Shown here: positions 1 to 13,600 of the stretch, piece after piece
How positions within the stretch are numbered: the first letter of the stretch is position 1
Layout of the letters: the number at the start of each line of letters is the position of its first letter
DNA from: Antedon mediterranea
Lineage: Eukaryota > Echinodermata > Crinoidea > Comatulida > Antedonidae
Assembly: GCF_964355755.1 (NCBI RefSeq)
Contig: NC_092675.1
Span: forward strand, 17,437,312 to 17,497,311
DNA length: 60,000 nucleotides
Direction: 5' to 3'
Notes under the pieces: model-generated
The model's input: only the letters and a program-made list of their open reading frames with translations
Told to the model about the DNA's origin: nothing
Database searches by the model: none
Made by a program: the position numbers and the translations under genes

Positions 1-183
1 GACTAAAATAAATAATAAACAGAGAAATGTAACAAAAACATGAGTAAAAGCGAACTAGCGTTTAAAATCTCTATTAAACAGCCTGACAGCTGATGGAATA
101 TGTGTTTCTAAATCTAGGCCTATTAACTCAAACATTTTATATTTCTTAAGAGTTTTATATTTGATTTGACTTTTTATTTTAAG

Positions 184-345
184 ATGATGTAATCATCGTA
201 ATAGAGCTACTAAATCTCCTAAAGACCATCAGTCACTTCAGAATGATTTAACCTGTATACTTCAATGGAGCATAACTAATAATATGCTTCTGAATTCAAC
301 AAAATGTAAATGTATGCGCGTAACAAGGTCATTTAGGTTAAGTAA
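184..345 (+). mobile_element. Fragment of a non-LTR retrotransposon reverse transcriptase
   Basis: The plus strand reads DDVII near 184-198 and, after a frameshift, a stretch containing SLQNDL, ILQW, NSTKCKCMRV. This is the usual order after the catalytic DD box in LINE reverse transcriptases (an LQxDLxxLxxW block followed by FNxxKCxxM). A stop codon stands just before the DD pair and the frame is broken, so this is a decayed piece without coding capacity. It lies downstream of the VPS34 stop codon, on the opposite strand. Confidence 0.6.
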
Positions 346-519
346 ACTTGGTAATAATTATAAAATTGAACCAGGTTACCTCATACAAGTACATTGGGAT
401 AACTTTTACCTCAAAATTAGATTGGGAATTACATGTGTCTCAGACAAAAGCTTCGAAATTAATGGGTTTTTTAAGAGCATTGAGAAAGAAAAATAAAATG
501 TAATTGTGCTCTCTATTTT

Positions 520-1200
520 GTGTCAAAACAGTATACAATATATACTGTATACATACTACATACAGTTTAGCATAGTTAGATTTACGGGAGCTGTCTTTTA
601 TACCAATTTTGAACATGATGACATCATCAAAATGAAACACGAAGATAGCAATATTGGAAGGAAATTATCCGAGCAACAACATATTAACGTGTTGAAGAAA
701 TTTGGACATGTAGAATATAGATGCGCACTCTTATGTGATGATGCAAAAGATGAAAATACAACTTTTAAAATTCAACTGTCCATATGACGTCACAACGTCA
801 CAACATCCGATACACAAAATGTTTACATGAATTCGTATCTACAATTCAACAGCTTCCAGAAAACGTTTTATATAATGAGTATCACTTTTTATTCTGAGGA
901 GCTATAACATATTGAAATTTACTGTAAAGATTAAAATAAGTGACCCACGTTATTCACACTTTTGAACACGATAACGTCATCAAAATTAAATTGTAACTCT
1001 TACAAGAGATAATTGATTGAGCAAACAAATATTAATATCTGGGAAAAAATGAGTTACGAGATGCGCTCTACTAAATGTGATGTGAGCTATGACGAAATAG
1101 GCAAAAATCCTATATTTTATATTCCAGTGGCCATACGATGACATCATAACATCCAAGAGCTAACAATTTTTCACGAATTCATATCTACAACTTTATCGAC
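520..1200. repeat. Diverged tandem pair of a CRE-containing dispersed repeat
   Basis: Two diverged units (about 540-860 and 940-1200) share the order: TTTTGAACA, a TGA(C/T)G(T/A)CATC box, an AGATGCGC(A/T)CT block, the CCATA(C/T)GA(T/C) block and ACATCC. A third, closer relative lies at about 49040-49310 in the first intron of the CCPG1-like gene. A perfect cAMP-response palindrome TGACGTCA occurs near 785. No coding sense is visible; the small ORFs here are accidental. Confidence 0.55.
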
Positions 1201-1229
1201 ATTGCATTATGAGTTTAACAAATTTGAGG

Positions 1230-1548
1230 CCATGGAGTCCATGAGAGACTACCATGGAGTCCATGAGAGACTGCCATGGAGTCCACGACAGACTGCCATG
1301 GAGTCCATGAGATGGCCATGGAGTCCATGAAAGACTATCATGGAGTCCATGACAGACTGCCACGGAGTCCATTAAAGACTACCATGGACTGCCATGCAGT
1401 CCATGAGAGACTGCCATGCAGTCCATAAAAGACTGCCATAGACTGCCATGCAGTCCATCAGAGACTGCCATGGAGTCCATGAGAGACTGCCATAGACTGC
1501 CATGGAGTCCATGAGAGACTGCCATAGAGTCCATGAGACTGCCATGCA
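1230..1548. repeat. Minisatellite, about 22-bp unit (CATGGAGTCCATGAGAGACTGC-like)
   Basis: About 14 imperfect copies of CATGGAGTCCATGAGAGAC plus TGC or TAC follow each other, with shortened units near 1300-1330 and 1380-1400. It begins about 110 bases downstream of the VPS34 stop codon on the minus strand, so it may be transcribed as part of that gene's 3' UTR (inference). The 80-residue ORF across it is only the translation of the repeat. Confidence 0.85.
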
Positions 1549-1658
1549 ATCATCATGAGGATTATGTAGTGGTGATGCTTTGAATAAGGCAGCTGTTACT
1601 GCTACTGATTGCAAATTTAGCTATTCAAAAAGCTCATTATATCAAGTACTATTTATCA

Positions 1659-1673
1659 TCATCTTCTCCAATA
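1659..1673 (-). CDS. PIK3C3: VPS34 terminal micro-exon (residues 877-880, stop)
   Basis: After a poly-pyrimidine tract ending CAG, the 15 coding bases give YWRR and TGA. The family ends FAQYWRK, so the frame-preserving match fixes this exon in spite of its small coding size. The rest of the exon is 3' UTR, with an unknown end and no AATAAA close by on the minus strand. Confidence 0.9.
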   Translation of the reverse strand, partial: YWRR

Positions 1674-4600
1674 CTGAAAAAAAAAAATGAATAAATAATT
1701 TCAATAAATAACCACAAAAAAATATTTTATGAATTTAAAATTATCGAGAATTTAACTACAGTACTTAATTTAATAAAAAGCACAGAAAAATAGGAATAAT
1801 GACATAAAAAACATATTTCTTCCCAGTAATTATCACTTAATAAGGGGGAGGGGAAAATATTACTCTTGCATGTAAAATTCATGATGAATAACTATGTAAT
1901 TTAGACTACTTATTATCATTACCTGTGCAAATTTATGTATCTGCTCAACCACAGCAGCAAACACTGCCCCCACACTGACATCAATTAAGTTCTGCATGTA
2001 ATGTACGGCTTCTTCCTCAGTTAGATCTAAACGGAATTTATCCTGTACCTAAAAACAAAGGTTGAAGAAATCAGAGAATTGTGGAGATTACAGTGAAAGT
2101 TGCATCAGCACCGGTTTTAAGAGAGTTTTCAGTTACAATTGAATATTCACATATATTTCTGAATACAGTAATAAGTTTTTCTATGATAATAATTGTCTTT
2201 CTTTCAACAGACTGACTACCTTTTTGACTGTTTTGTCTGGTTCCAATGCTATGTCTGGTACACTTGCATCCACCATCAACGAAAATAAATTCAGGATCAA
2301 ATTGGCATGCCTAAAATTACACAAAAAAAAAAAGAATCATAAAAAAAAACCATATTTTCAAGCCTGTTACAGTAATTGATCTGTATTAAACAAAATAATC
2401 AGCTAATTTCTTAACCAATAAAGTGCAAATGATTAGTCATTACAAAACAACCAGATGCCTAATCACATTGCAACAATTTGTCTTTCAGGTCAAAGGTTAA
2501 AAATTATAGCATTTATCCTACAATTATCTGATTTGAATGATACAATATATATATATATATTTATCGGATAATAAATCGGTTAAACCCCGTTTCCACAGGC
2601 AGTTTATAGGTTAATTATCGATTAATTATCAGCTAATTATCAAATGGCGACCTAAAATGGTTAATACGTATTTACAATATTGTCAAAGTATTGCAATACT
2701 ATATCTCAGTTGTAAGTTTATTCTTCAAGAGCCCATAAATTTACCTACTTGTGTTAAACCCAGGGCTCATAAATTTACCTACAAACCGGGAGTCTGAGAG
2801 ATTGAAATATTTCATTCATCGCAAATCAATACATTTGTATAACGTATATTAAATCTATCAAAATAGTATTTAAAAAACAAAAATCGGCCTGTCTTCAACA
2901 TTATGATACTGTACTCGAGCTGTTCAACCGGTTTTCAGCTATTAAAAACAATTATCGTAGGAGGAGATAGGAAAATGAGAAGCATCCTTGTATTATTGTG
3001 TGCAGGTATTTTTCAAGATGGACATCCATTAGACAGTGTATACCCCGATCGGAAAATACCCCTATTTGGGGCAAATCATTGAACCTAAATTCGTTTTAAT
3101 TGTCAATAACTAATTATCTAACTCAATTTAATTAGTAAACAGGGTTACATCAGGTGGTTAAAATTGGTAGGGCCCTTATAGGGCGGAGGTGGGAAGGCAG
3201 AGTTCATTTAAGGTGCTTATTCAAGGATATATTTAATTTTTTAGTTTTAATAATATGGTAACATTTATAATCAAATAAAATCCTCTAATAGATATGAAAA
3301 GTGGTAAAAAAGAATAAAATATGCTTGGTAAATTGTAGATAACAGTGCGATGAATTCTACTACAAATAATAAATTGTGTTATTATAAATATAATACAATA
3401 TTGTGTGTATAAATGTGGATGGCCGTTTATTAGATAGTTCAGTTGGGAGCGATTATTATTTAAAGTGATGTTTTATTGGGGAGGCGTTTATTCAAATAAA
3501 TACCATCCTAATAATTAATACATTATTTAATCTTTTGAAAGTAACTTCCGCGACAGAGAGGGCCGTTTCACTCGATTTTAAACAAAATGTCTTATCATCA
3601 GATCTTCCTATGTAATTTCATAATACTATTCCCCACAATATATTCCGATGCCTTAATTATGGCGTGTCAGAATTAACCATAATTTATATATAGATGTATT
3701 GGGTATTCTACTTTCAGCGAGAAAATTATTACACACACACACAAAAATTGAAGTTTTTGCTTTTTAGTGTAAATTTTAAAACATAAAAAATGAATCCCTT
3801 TAGTAGAAAAAAATCATTAAAAACATTGGCCAAAATGTATTTAAATCATAATAAATCATTTAAGACGATTGATGAACTTAAGTGCTGTAATGAGTTTACA
3901 AATAGAGACAGTTTTGTAAATCCACATTTGATTGATGAGACAACCGATGCTATAAGTAGCTTTCAAGCTTTGGATTAAGATTACTTAGATCAAAACAAAC
4001 TGCTGTAAATAATAATGATAACGATCAAAAGAAAATAGTTAAATTGCGCTTAGATAAGTTGATTAAAGATGGCAAACAAAAGTTTGGTGAGAAGATTAGG
4101 GATAGTTTTAAAAATGGTAATCCCAAGAGTGCATGGAATGATTTAAAAACTATTATTTGTAATGAAAAGAGAAAGGAAATGGTTATTCAGTCAGATGTTG
4201 AACATTGTGATTTTGCAAATAAGCTTAATGAATTTTTGTAACAGGTTTGGTTACTAACGAATTGGACGATGAACTCATAACAAACATTGAAAGAATCATT
4301 GATAACATGTATAAATGATAATGACAATGCTTTTGATGATTTAAGAGTAAATGTATTAGATGTTGAAAATCTATATATAAATTTACGTAAGGGCAAAATT
4401 CGGTAAATCTCGGTTTATTTCTAGAATTTCTACTCGATGGTATATAAAGTTGGTTCATACTTTCGGTACTGATTTTAACCATCTGATGTAACCCTGTTTA
4501 CTAATTAAATTGAGTTAGGTAATTAGTTATTGACGATTAAAACGAATTTAGGTTCAACGATTTGCCCCAAATAGGGGTGTTTTCCGATCGTGGTATACAC

Positions 4601-7600
4601 TGTCTAATGAATGTCCATCTTGAAAAATACCCGCCACAAAAATACGAGGAGGCTTCGCATTTTCCTATCTCCTCCTACGATAATTGTTTTTAATAGCTGA
4701 AAACTGGTTGAACAGCTAGAGTACAGCATCATAATGTTGAAGACAGGCCGATTTTCTTTAAAAAATACTATTTTGATAGATTTAATATACGATTATACAA
4801 ATGTATTGATTTGCGATGAATGGAACATTCCAATCTCTGTTTCACAAGTGTCTATTTCCTCAGGCGTCGTAAAGGCAAGTACAGTACTGTATACTCGAAA
4901 TTCGATCCATTTTTGTTTTCAATCTGTGCTGCAGAGGTTGGATATAATTTTTTTTTAAACGGATAATGAGCTAGCGTTTTCACTCGCCGTATATTATGTA
5001 CAAATCTTTATTATTGCAGTTAAACCACCCACATCATCACCTTTCCCTCACTGGCATGAGTAGCGTTGTAAAACCAGTAGAGAATAGGCCTACGGTACAT
5101 CACATGCCCTAAACGCAGAACAACTTTGGTGGGTAGGAACCAACTTAAGTATGAATTGGCTCTAAGAAACAATTGAAAACCATTAGGCCTACTAATTAAG
5201 TTGAGTTAGATAATTTAATATTTATTGACGATTAAATCGAATTTATGATTTTCCCCGAATAGAGGTGGTTTTCACAAATTGTTTTACATTATATTATAAA
5301 CATATACACGTCGTAGTGATGTATCGTTACATGTGCTGTACTATTTCAATCGACTAGGACGGTGATAGTTTCAACAAAGTATTACATCCCAATGTTTTAC
5401 TGTGTTTAGTGGTATATTATTTGTAAAACATGAAAGCAATTAATATTTCGTTACTAAATGGATAAAAAATATATTTTAACATTGTTCCTCTTTGCACCCA
5501 TCCTCTTCCCCATCCCTCAACCCTAATGTTACATACAAAACACAAATTAAGTTTGTTTAAATTTGACTTAAACAATTGGTCTTATTTTGTGACAAGTTTC
5601 TCTTTTGGAAGTTAGAGGGTGCTAATTTTAGTTGAGTACATAAATCACAGTGTCTATTTATTCGTTCCTGTACACGACATGTCCTGCGGTACGTACATTT
5701 GAAATCGCCAGTTTTTTAACGCTGAAATTATTATGTATTCGAGAACCATCTGTGGGCACGACCTAGACCATCTAGTATATTTAAATGTACAAAGGCAACA
5801 AAAATCTGTTGGGCCAGATCAAATTGTTGGCAAGGTATCTTGCGCCGATTTTCACGGACATCTTTAATTGGTCACTAGAGAGTGGTAAGGTTCCCAAGTT
5901 ATGGAAATCTGCAAATATTACTCCGCTAAATAAGGTTATTCAACCTAAAGGTATGAATGACTATAGGCCCATTGCATTAACATCGCTTGCTATGAAGGGT
6001 TTCGAATAATTTTTTAAACATATGTTAAAAGAAACACAGTATCAAGCAAACCCATCCCAATTTGGATTGTTCAAATAGAAGCGTAGAGGATGCTACTTTG
6101 TGTCTCTTACAACCAATCTATGAGCACTTAGATAAGGCAAAGTGTTATGTAAGATCATTGTTTATTGACTACAGTTCCGCATTCAATATACGGGAACACC
6201 GCAAGGATGTTTGTCATCCCCACTTTTATTTTCAATATATGTTGGTGATTTATGATGTAATGTTAATTCATGTAACCTTATCAAGTTTGCAGATGATATG
6301 ATGTGTTTGACTGGTCTTATTACAGGAGGAGATGAATTTGTACTGTATATAGAGAAAAAGTATGAAGGGTTTTAGATGGGTGTAATACTAACTATTTGTG
6401 TATTAATTCTAAAAAAAACAAAGAGCTTATATTTGACTTCAGAAAAAATGTTAATCACATTCCACTTGTTATTGACAGAAATTATGTTGAAAATCCAGAG
6501 TCTCCTAAATATGCTACCCCTCTCAGTCCTAACCTAGCTACATGTATTGCGACTACTACACTATCTAGCTAGGCTAGGACAATGGATAGGCTAGGTTACC
6601 TATCTTTTATCTCTTATTTTCTCTAAACTGTGTTTCTAACAAATCAATACACCATGTAGCAGGAAACAATTTTCATACAAGCATATCATTTTTTTTCGCC
6701 AGGAATGTCCGTTTACAACGTCTGTTTAAGTAAAAAAATAAATCAAATTTCCTCGACTCGAGAATGATGCATGTTTTGATTTGGTACACAATGCTGCACT
6801 CCGTGTGTTTTGGGAGATCCCCCAATCTGCAATCATAATACCACGTGGTACAATTTTGAACAAGTTTCCTTCGCGGGACCAAATCACTCACGCCGATACA
6901 TGTATATATCAAAATAGAGTCCCAAAATCAATCGATGATTTCTCAAAATTGACACGCACAATTGTGGAGAACTTTTGATATGTTGTTAACTATGAAATTA
7001 ATATTGTACATTTGTTACCTAACTAGCCTAACACTGGAACGAGATGAAACGATATGGCTTATGGCCTATGTTGGATTTCCCGAAAAAAAAGAAAGAATTG
7101 TTTCGTACATTAAAAAAAGCACTAGTAAAGATCATTATATAATGCATTGCACGCATTGTGACCCACAATCTTCCAATCAATGAAAATTCATGAAAAATAC
7201 CATACGTCTGTGAATTTTGCCATTTTTAGGAAATTGTATTTTTGTTCAATCAAAAATTGACATTCTTTAAGGAGCTTTTGTAAACTAGTCTGAATCATGT
7301 TATGTTTGGTACCTATCTTTTCATAATAATATCAGCTACCATAATTTTTTTTAATCTGGCCAATGGAAAATGGTTTTTATTGGTGTTAGGCTCATAAAAT
7401 ATCTATCATTGACTGTTATTGGCTATAAAGATTAAATACGCTCTCTGATAGTTTATGATGAACCAGCATGGCTGTTATCGTAGTTTGTCGAATGAACCTT
7501 TCAACATTTTGTGAATATTTGGGAATTAAATAGTTATTTTTTTCAATATATTTTTTTTAAATAAAAAAAAATAAAAATTGTGTACCACTACATAATGATA

Positions 7601-10600
7601 TATCTTTGTACCAAGAGTTTGTGAATCCTTCAACGTGATTGGCGGGCTACTCTGGGCAAAGTTAATCAATAATAACTCTTCATATAGTAAACCTATTTTC
7701 ATAAACAACCCCTCATTTTAAAGCTTAATAAATATAGATTACGAAAAAAATTATTATTTTCAACACTATGCCGATTTTGTGATGCCAATCGTGTGTTTGA
7801 CATACCTTCTAAGATGTAGAAATGACGTATAACAGAGTCTTTTAAAATCCTGGTAGTGTTCACTTGAGGTTCCACCCATGCCTTCCACCATTTCTTTACT
7901 CAACTTCATCGGGGGTGGTAGTGGTTTTGGGTCACGTCCTAGAATGTAGCCAAAATCAATATGGAACAATTTACCATCTTCAGTCAGCAAAAGATTGTCT
8001 AAGTGACGGTCACCAACTCCAAGTAGATAAGTTATTACACAATAACCAGCACAGCTTTTCACATAGGTATCCATCACGTCTGGGTGTATGCCATAAGGTC
8101 CCATTTCATTTGGGGCACATTTGCGGAAGAAGTTTTGTATGTTTCCATCATATTTTGCCAGTACTTCAGCAACTGCTGTAGAATTAGGCACAAACTGAAC
8201 CAATCCATGTTTACTGCTTGTTGCTAGCACTCGGTATGGGGTCAATTTGAGGTCAAGATTTTCTTGTCTTAAAAGCTGTAATAACAATGATAAACTAGAA
8301 TTTAATTATAGGTGATCTCTATGATTGAAGATAATTTTATCAGCATTTAATACAAAATTAAAAAATGTATGTGAGCAGAAATCTCGAAATTCCAGATGAT
8401 GTTGTTGTTGTTGAGTATAACATAGTTACGATAAACTTTTAATTGCGTATTCTTTGAAACATTTACGATCCTTGATTATTTAAATTTGTAATTAAAACAT
8501 TAAAATAAATTACAACCGACGGAAAATGCTAGACCCACTCAGCCTGCGCCTTGCTCGAAATTATGAAATTCCTCAGTGATCAAGAAGCACGGTGCCGTGA
8601 AGGATTGATTTCTAAAATAATGTTCGAATTGAAATAAAAAAGCTTGACATTTCTTAGGTAATTTTTATTAAATGTATACTCTACTTGCTTGACAAATACT
8701 TTGTCCATTAAATCATTTAATATGCTGTAATGTGACCGTAGTAAATGGCAAAAATACCATCGCCTCGCACCGCGTGTGTGTAGAGATTCCTCACTGCATG
8801 ATCTGGCCGGTGTCGTTTATTGTTGTAGTACAAGCAAAAACAATAATTTGGTAGAGTCCATTAATTATAGGTTTTTCACTATCTAAGAGCCTTTTGATGT
8901 GCCTCGTCCATGGTGTAGCCAAAACGTTTATTTACATCCCTAAATTTACAATCACGTATTCATTTTGCTGACGCTATTCAATTTGATGTTTATCGCAGAT
9001 ACAAAATACATTCGCCAATTTGGTTCGCCAAATTGGCGAAAACAAGAAACTCAAATCGCAAAAATAAAAGGTCACGAAATAGTTGGAAATGTAAAATCGC
9101 CAAAATTTAGGGCCGCAAAAATGTCAGTACACAAAATTCTGTACAAAAAGAAATAAAAAGGACAAGAAATATTTCTTACAAAAAACGTCGCTTGCTTGGG
9201 TGACGTAACAGTTTTAAAGATATATTGTATCCCTAATCAATTTTTTTTTTCCAAATTTGCTTTTGAATGTGTCATTTTAATGTCACATAATAGTTATTCA
9301 CTTTAATTAACCAAAAGATGGATCGACAAAAAAAATTATTTAACTGAAACAAATGAAATTCAAAGCAAAAATACTTCAATTTTCTGTCAGACAATGTTTT
9401 TTTTGTTAAAATTAAACATTTCTTTCTATTTTTATAAATGAAATTATTTTTATGACTTTGTTTTTTTTACAGAAGTGAAAAACTTTATTAAAACTGCAAA
9501 ATTACCTACTTAAAGTCTGATTTTATTAATCTTCATTTTTCATATTTTGGGAGGACAATATACACTTTAAATTATTGATCTTTCTTCAGAAATAATGATT
9601 TATCAATTAGTTTTGTTTAACAATCAGTAGTAAACATTTTGTGTAACATAAATATATATGTCCACTGTACAGAACAAAAATATAACCACAATCTAAACTA
9701 TGAGTTGTATCATTTGTAATATCAATTGATTCTGTCTCAAATCATCACCATTCTTACACTACTTACCTTATCCATGAGTTGTATCATTTGTAATATCAAT
9801 TGATCCTGTCTCAAATCATCACCATTCTTACAAATCACCACATACTCATCATCCTCTGTTGTCATGAATGTCAACCTGCATGGCATGAGGGCGCTCTTGA
9901 ATATGGTGGCCGTTTCTGGTTTGATTGCCTTGATGATGTGCTCTGGATGAAGGGGTAGAGGGATGGGCTCAAACTCCTTATAATTGTATGATAATATGTC
10001 TGGATTTGAGAGTACCGATTGTAATCTGTCAATCTGTCAAAAAAGATTTAAATTTAATTCTTCACATTTATAATTCAATCGAGGATGAGGAGTCTAATGT
10101 TGAGTGTATTATGCCGAAAGATATGATAGATACTAACACATACAAACTAATTTGCGTTATTGAAAAACCAGATTATGAATGAAACCGCACCGCATGAAAC
10201 ATTTTCAATGCACTTAGCAAATGCAGACAAAACAATATACTAATGTATTTTAAACAAGAATTTAGAGTCAAAGTTCTAACAGATATTTTTGTACCTGCTG
10301 AGTTGGAAGTCCTTTGGCTTCTAATTAAACAACCAAGACTAAAGCTCTATCCCTATTCTTCCAAGGTAAAGTTTAACAGGCTAACTCTCTTGTGACTCCA
10401 GAGAGCCTGCTACCACAAGATTGGGCCCAACACAAACAGCTCTAGTTTTTAGGGCTTTGATTAGATTACGTACAATTTTACTGATTTGGAAGAGATTATT
10501 TAAATTCAGTTCATTTAGGGCTAGGTTTATTTTTTAAGAGTTTAATTCATGTTATTTATGGGCCTTTTTGTCTAAAAAAAACATGGTAACAGACCTACCA

Positions 10601-13600
10601 AATGGGCCTAGAATTGTTGCCTAGATTGGTATCTGAGCAATTTGCTGACTCCCGATTTGCCGACTGGCTATATAAATTGTGTATCAAATAGCCAGTCGGC
10701 ACACGAAACACACATTGCTGACAATAATAAAACTTTATCATACTTTAATCAATGGTTTTTTTTTAGGCCTCTTTCTTAGGCAGCGAGTTTATACTACAGG
10801 TAGCAGTATTTCTGCGTTTGTATGTGGAAATGTGCGAATCAATATACATTTCTAACTTTCAGTTTACTAGTTATTTATAATGTATTGTTTAGTAAAGTTA
10901 GAGTTTTTAATATGGCAGTAAAATGTTGGATTTTACTAATTTTGATGCATAAGCTAGGCCAGATATGGGTCATATTGATCGGCAAAATGTCGACGCATAG
11001 GCGGCTGAAACGACCGCACATGGCTACCTCTGATGTTCTAACACGAAATTTAAAATGCTATTTTTCGAACATTGCGATTATAAAACTGAAAGTGAACATA
11101 CGATATATTATCAGCAAAATATTCAACAGTAGTACGTAGTAAAATAAAGCAAGATGAATAACTCTAAATTATGTAAAAATGTATCGGGATGTACGAAAAA
11201 GCGGTGTTAAAATCAATGCGAAATATATATATATATATATATATCTTTATCGTTTCAAAAATTAATTAAATAATTTTCAGTGTATCACCGGGCGGTTTGG
11301 AATTTATTTCTATGCCTGTTGTGTTTATATATATATAAAAGTATCTCGAGATCCCGCTTAGTGAATAAATATACTGAATTATAGATGAGGGCGTATCAAT
11401 TTGATCTCTGGTGCGCGTGCGTACAACTGAGGGCTAGTTGTGTTCCAACCGTACCACGCCGAGAATGTTAAAGGGTTGTTATCCGATTGAGTTAAAGAAC
11501 AATACCATGAAAGCCCCAGTGGTCTAATGGTTAGGGCAACTGCATATCAAGCAGACGGTCCGAGTTCGAGTCTCGGTTGGGGCGACTTTTTTTCATTCTC
11601 CCAGATTTCCTCATCTTTATTGTTTCAAAAATGTATTAAATAATTTTCAGTGTATAACCGGGTGGTTTGGAATTTATTTCTATGCCTGTTGTGTTTATAT
11701 ATATATATTGTATATGAAAAAAACTAAATGAGAGAATTTGAAGAAAAAAATCTGGCTGTAATTGGCTGTGACCATGATGTAAATTCATTCATTTTGTGTA
11801 AACCTCTTACCTTCTTCTTTCTATTGCCACTTTCTCTTGATATACTGACCATAAGCATCACAATTTTCTCAACAAAGCTCTGTTGCTTAGCCAACTTACT
11901 TCTAAACTGATGTCCCTTTTTACCATTCTAAAAACATGCATTATTCAATTGTATTGGTTAAATGTATATAAACATTAAATAGATAGATAGATATTAAAAT
12001 GTGGTTGGTTACATCAAGTTACATCAAATGATGAACCCCATCAGTTATATTGACAGTAGAGAGTAATTAACTGATAACACAAGCTTGGATCGGCTCAACT
12101 CTGTTCTTTGCACACTTAACTCTAGTGTGGATGAACACAGCTTTGGTTTCATCCATGTTTAATACATATAAAAATATCTTTCTTATTTTATATAGCTAAA
12201 TATATACAGTATCACAAAGATCAATACATGAACATGCATTAATATCATTACATTAAGTATCACAGTAATGTACTTTTGTTAATGAGAATTCGTTTTAATT
12301 TTTGATTATTTATTCAATCTTTTAAAATTTGTCCTATTGTTTTTATTTTTTTATTTTACTTGCTTATCTTTTATTTTACTTGCTTATCTTTTATTTTACT
12401 TGCTTATCTTTTATCCTACTTGCTTATCTTTTATTTTACTTGCTTATCTTTTATTTTACTTGCTTATCTTTTATTTTACTTGCTTATCTTTTATTTTACT
12501 TGCTTATCTTTTATCCTACTTGCTTATCTTTTATTTTACTTGCTTATCTTTTATTTTACTTGCTTATCTTTTATCCTACTTGCTTATCTTTTATCCTACT
12601 TGCTTATCTTTTATCCTACTTGCTTATCTTTTATTTTACTTGCTTATCTTTTATTTTACTTGCTTATCTTTTATTTTACTTGCTTATCTTTTATCCTACT
12701 TGCTTATCTTTTATTTTACATGCTTATCTTTTAGTTTACTTGCTTATCTTTTAGTTTACTTGCTAATCTTTTATTTTACTTGCTTATCTTGTATTTTACT
12801 TGCTTATCTTTTATTTTACTTGCTTATCTTTTATTTTACTTGCTTATCTTTTATTTTACTTGCTTATCTTTTAGTTTACTTGCTTATCTTTTAGTTTACT
12901 TGCTAATCTTTTATTTTACTTGCTTATCTTTTAGTTTACTTGCTTATCTTTTAGTTTACTTGCTTATCTTTTATTCTACTTGCTTATCTTGTATTTTACT
13001 TGCTTATCTTTTATTCTACTTTCTTATCTTTTATCCTACTTGCTTATCTTTTATTTTACTTGCTTATCTTTTATCCTACTTGCTTATCTTTTATCCTACT
13101 TGCTTATCTTTTATTTTACTTGCTTATCTTTTATTTTATATAATTAAGTTAAGTATTTATTATGATCTTATGAGTTTTATATTTGATCTGATTTGAAGTA
13201 ACCAATCTGTTTTATTTATTTTAAATTTAAAAAGTTGTAAAATCCGGAATAAATTGAATTGAAACGTGCATCATCACATCATGGATATTTCTCCTCTATG
13301 AGCACACACGTTTTTCGCAGTTTCAGTTTCAATTTATGTAATAGGGAGTCACATGTATTCTTAATTTTTATTAAATAATAATTTATAGGTTATACTTATT
13401 CTTTTGTTTTAAATGTAATATACAGCAAACACTTTGGTACTTTATTTCCAAGTACATTAATATTATTTCACGATTTATTCACTAATGGAACATAACAAAA
13501 GTAAACAAATAGCAAAAGGATAGACAACTAAGGCAGAACAGCCTGTGTTTTTAAAACTTAGTTGCATATAGATGCATGTTAATGGAATCCTGCTGTGTGT

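Noticed and set aside
7864-8181. Plus-strand ORF of 105 codons
   Set aside because: Exact antisense shadow of VPS34 exon 15.
12329-13196. Overlapping hydrophobic ORFs of 124-185 codons that look like multi-pass membrane proteins
   Set aside because: All are translations of the 20-bp minisatellite in successive frames, within a VPS34 intron.
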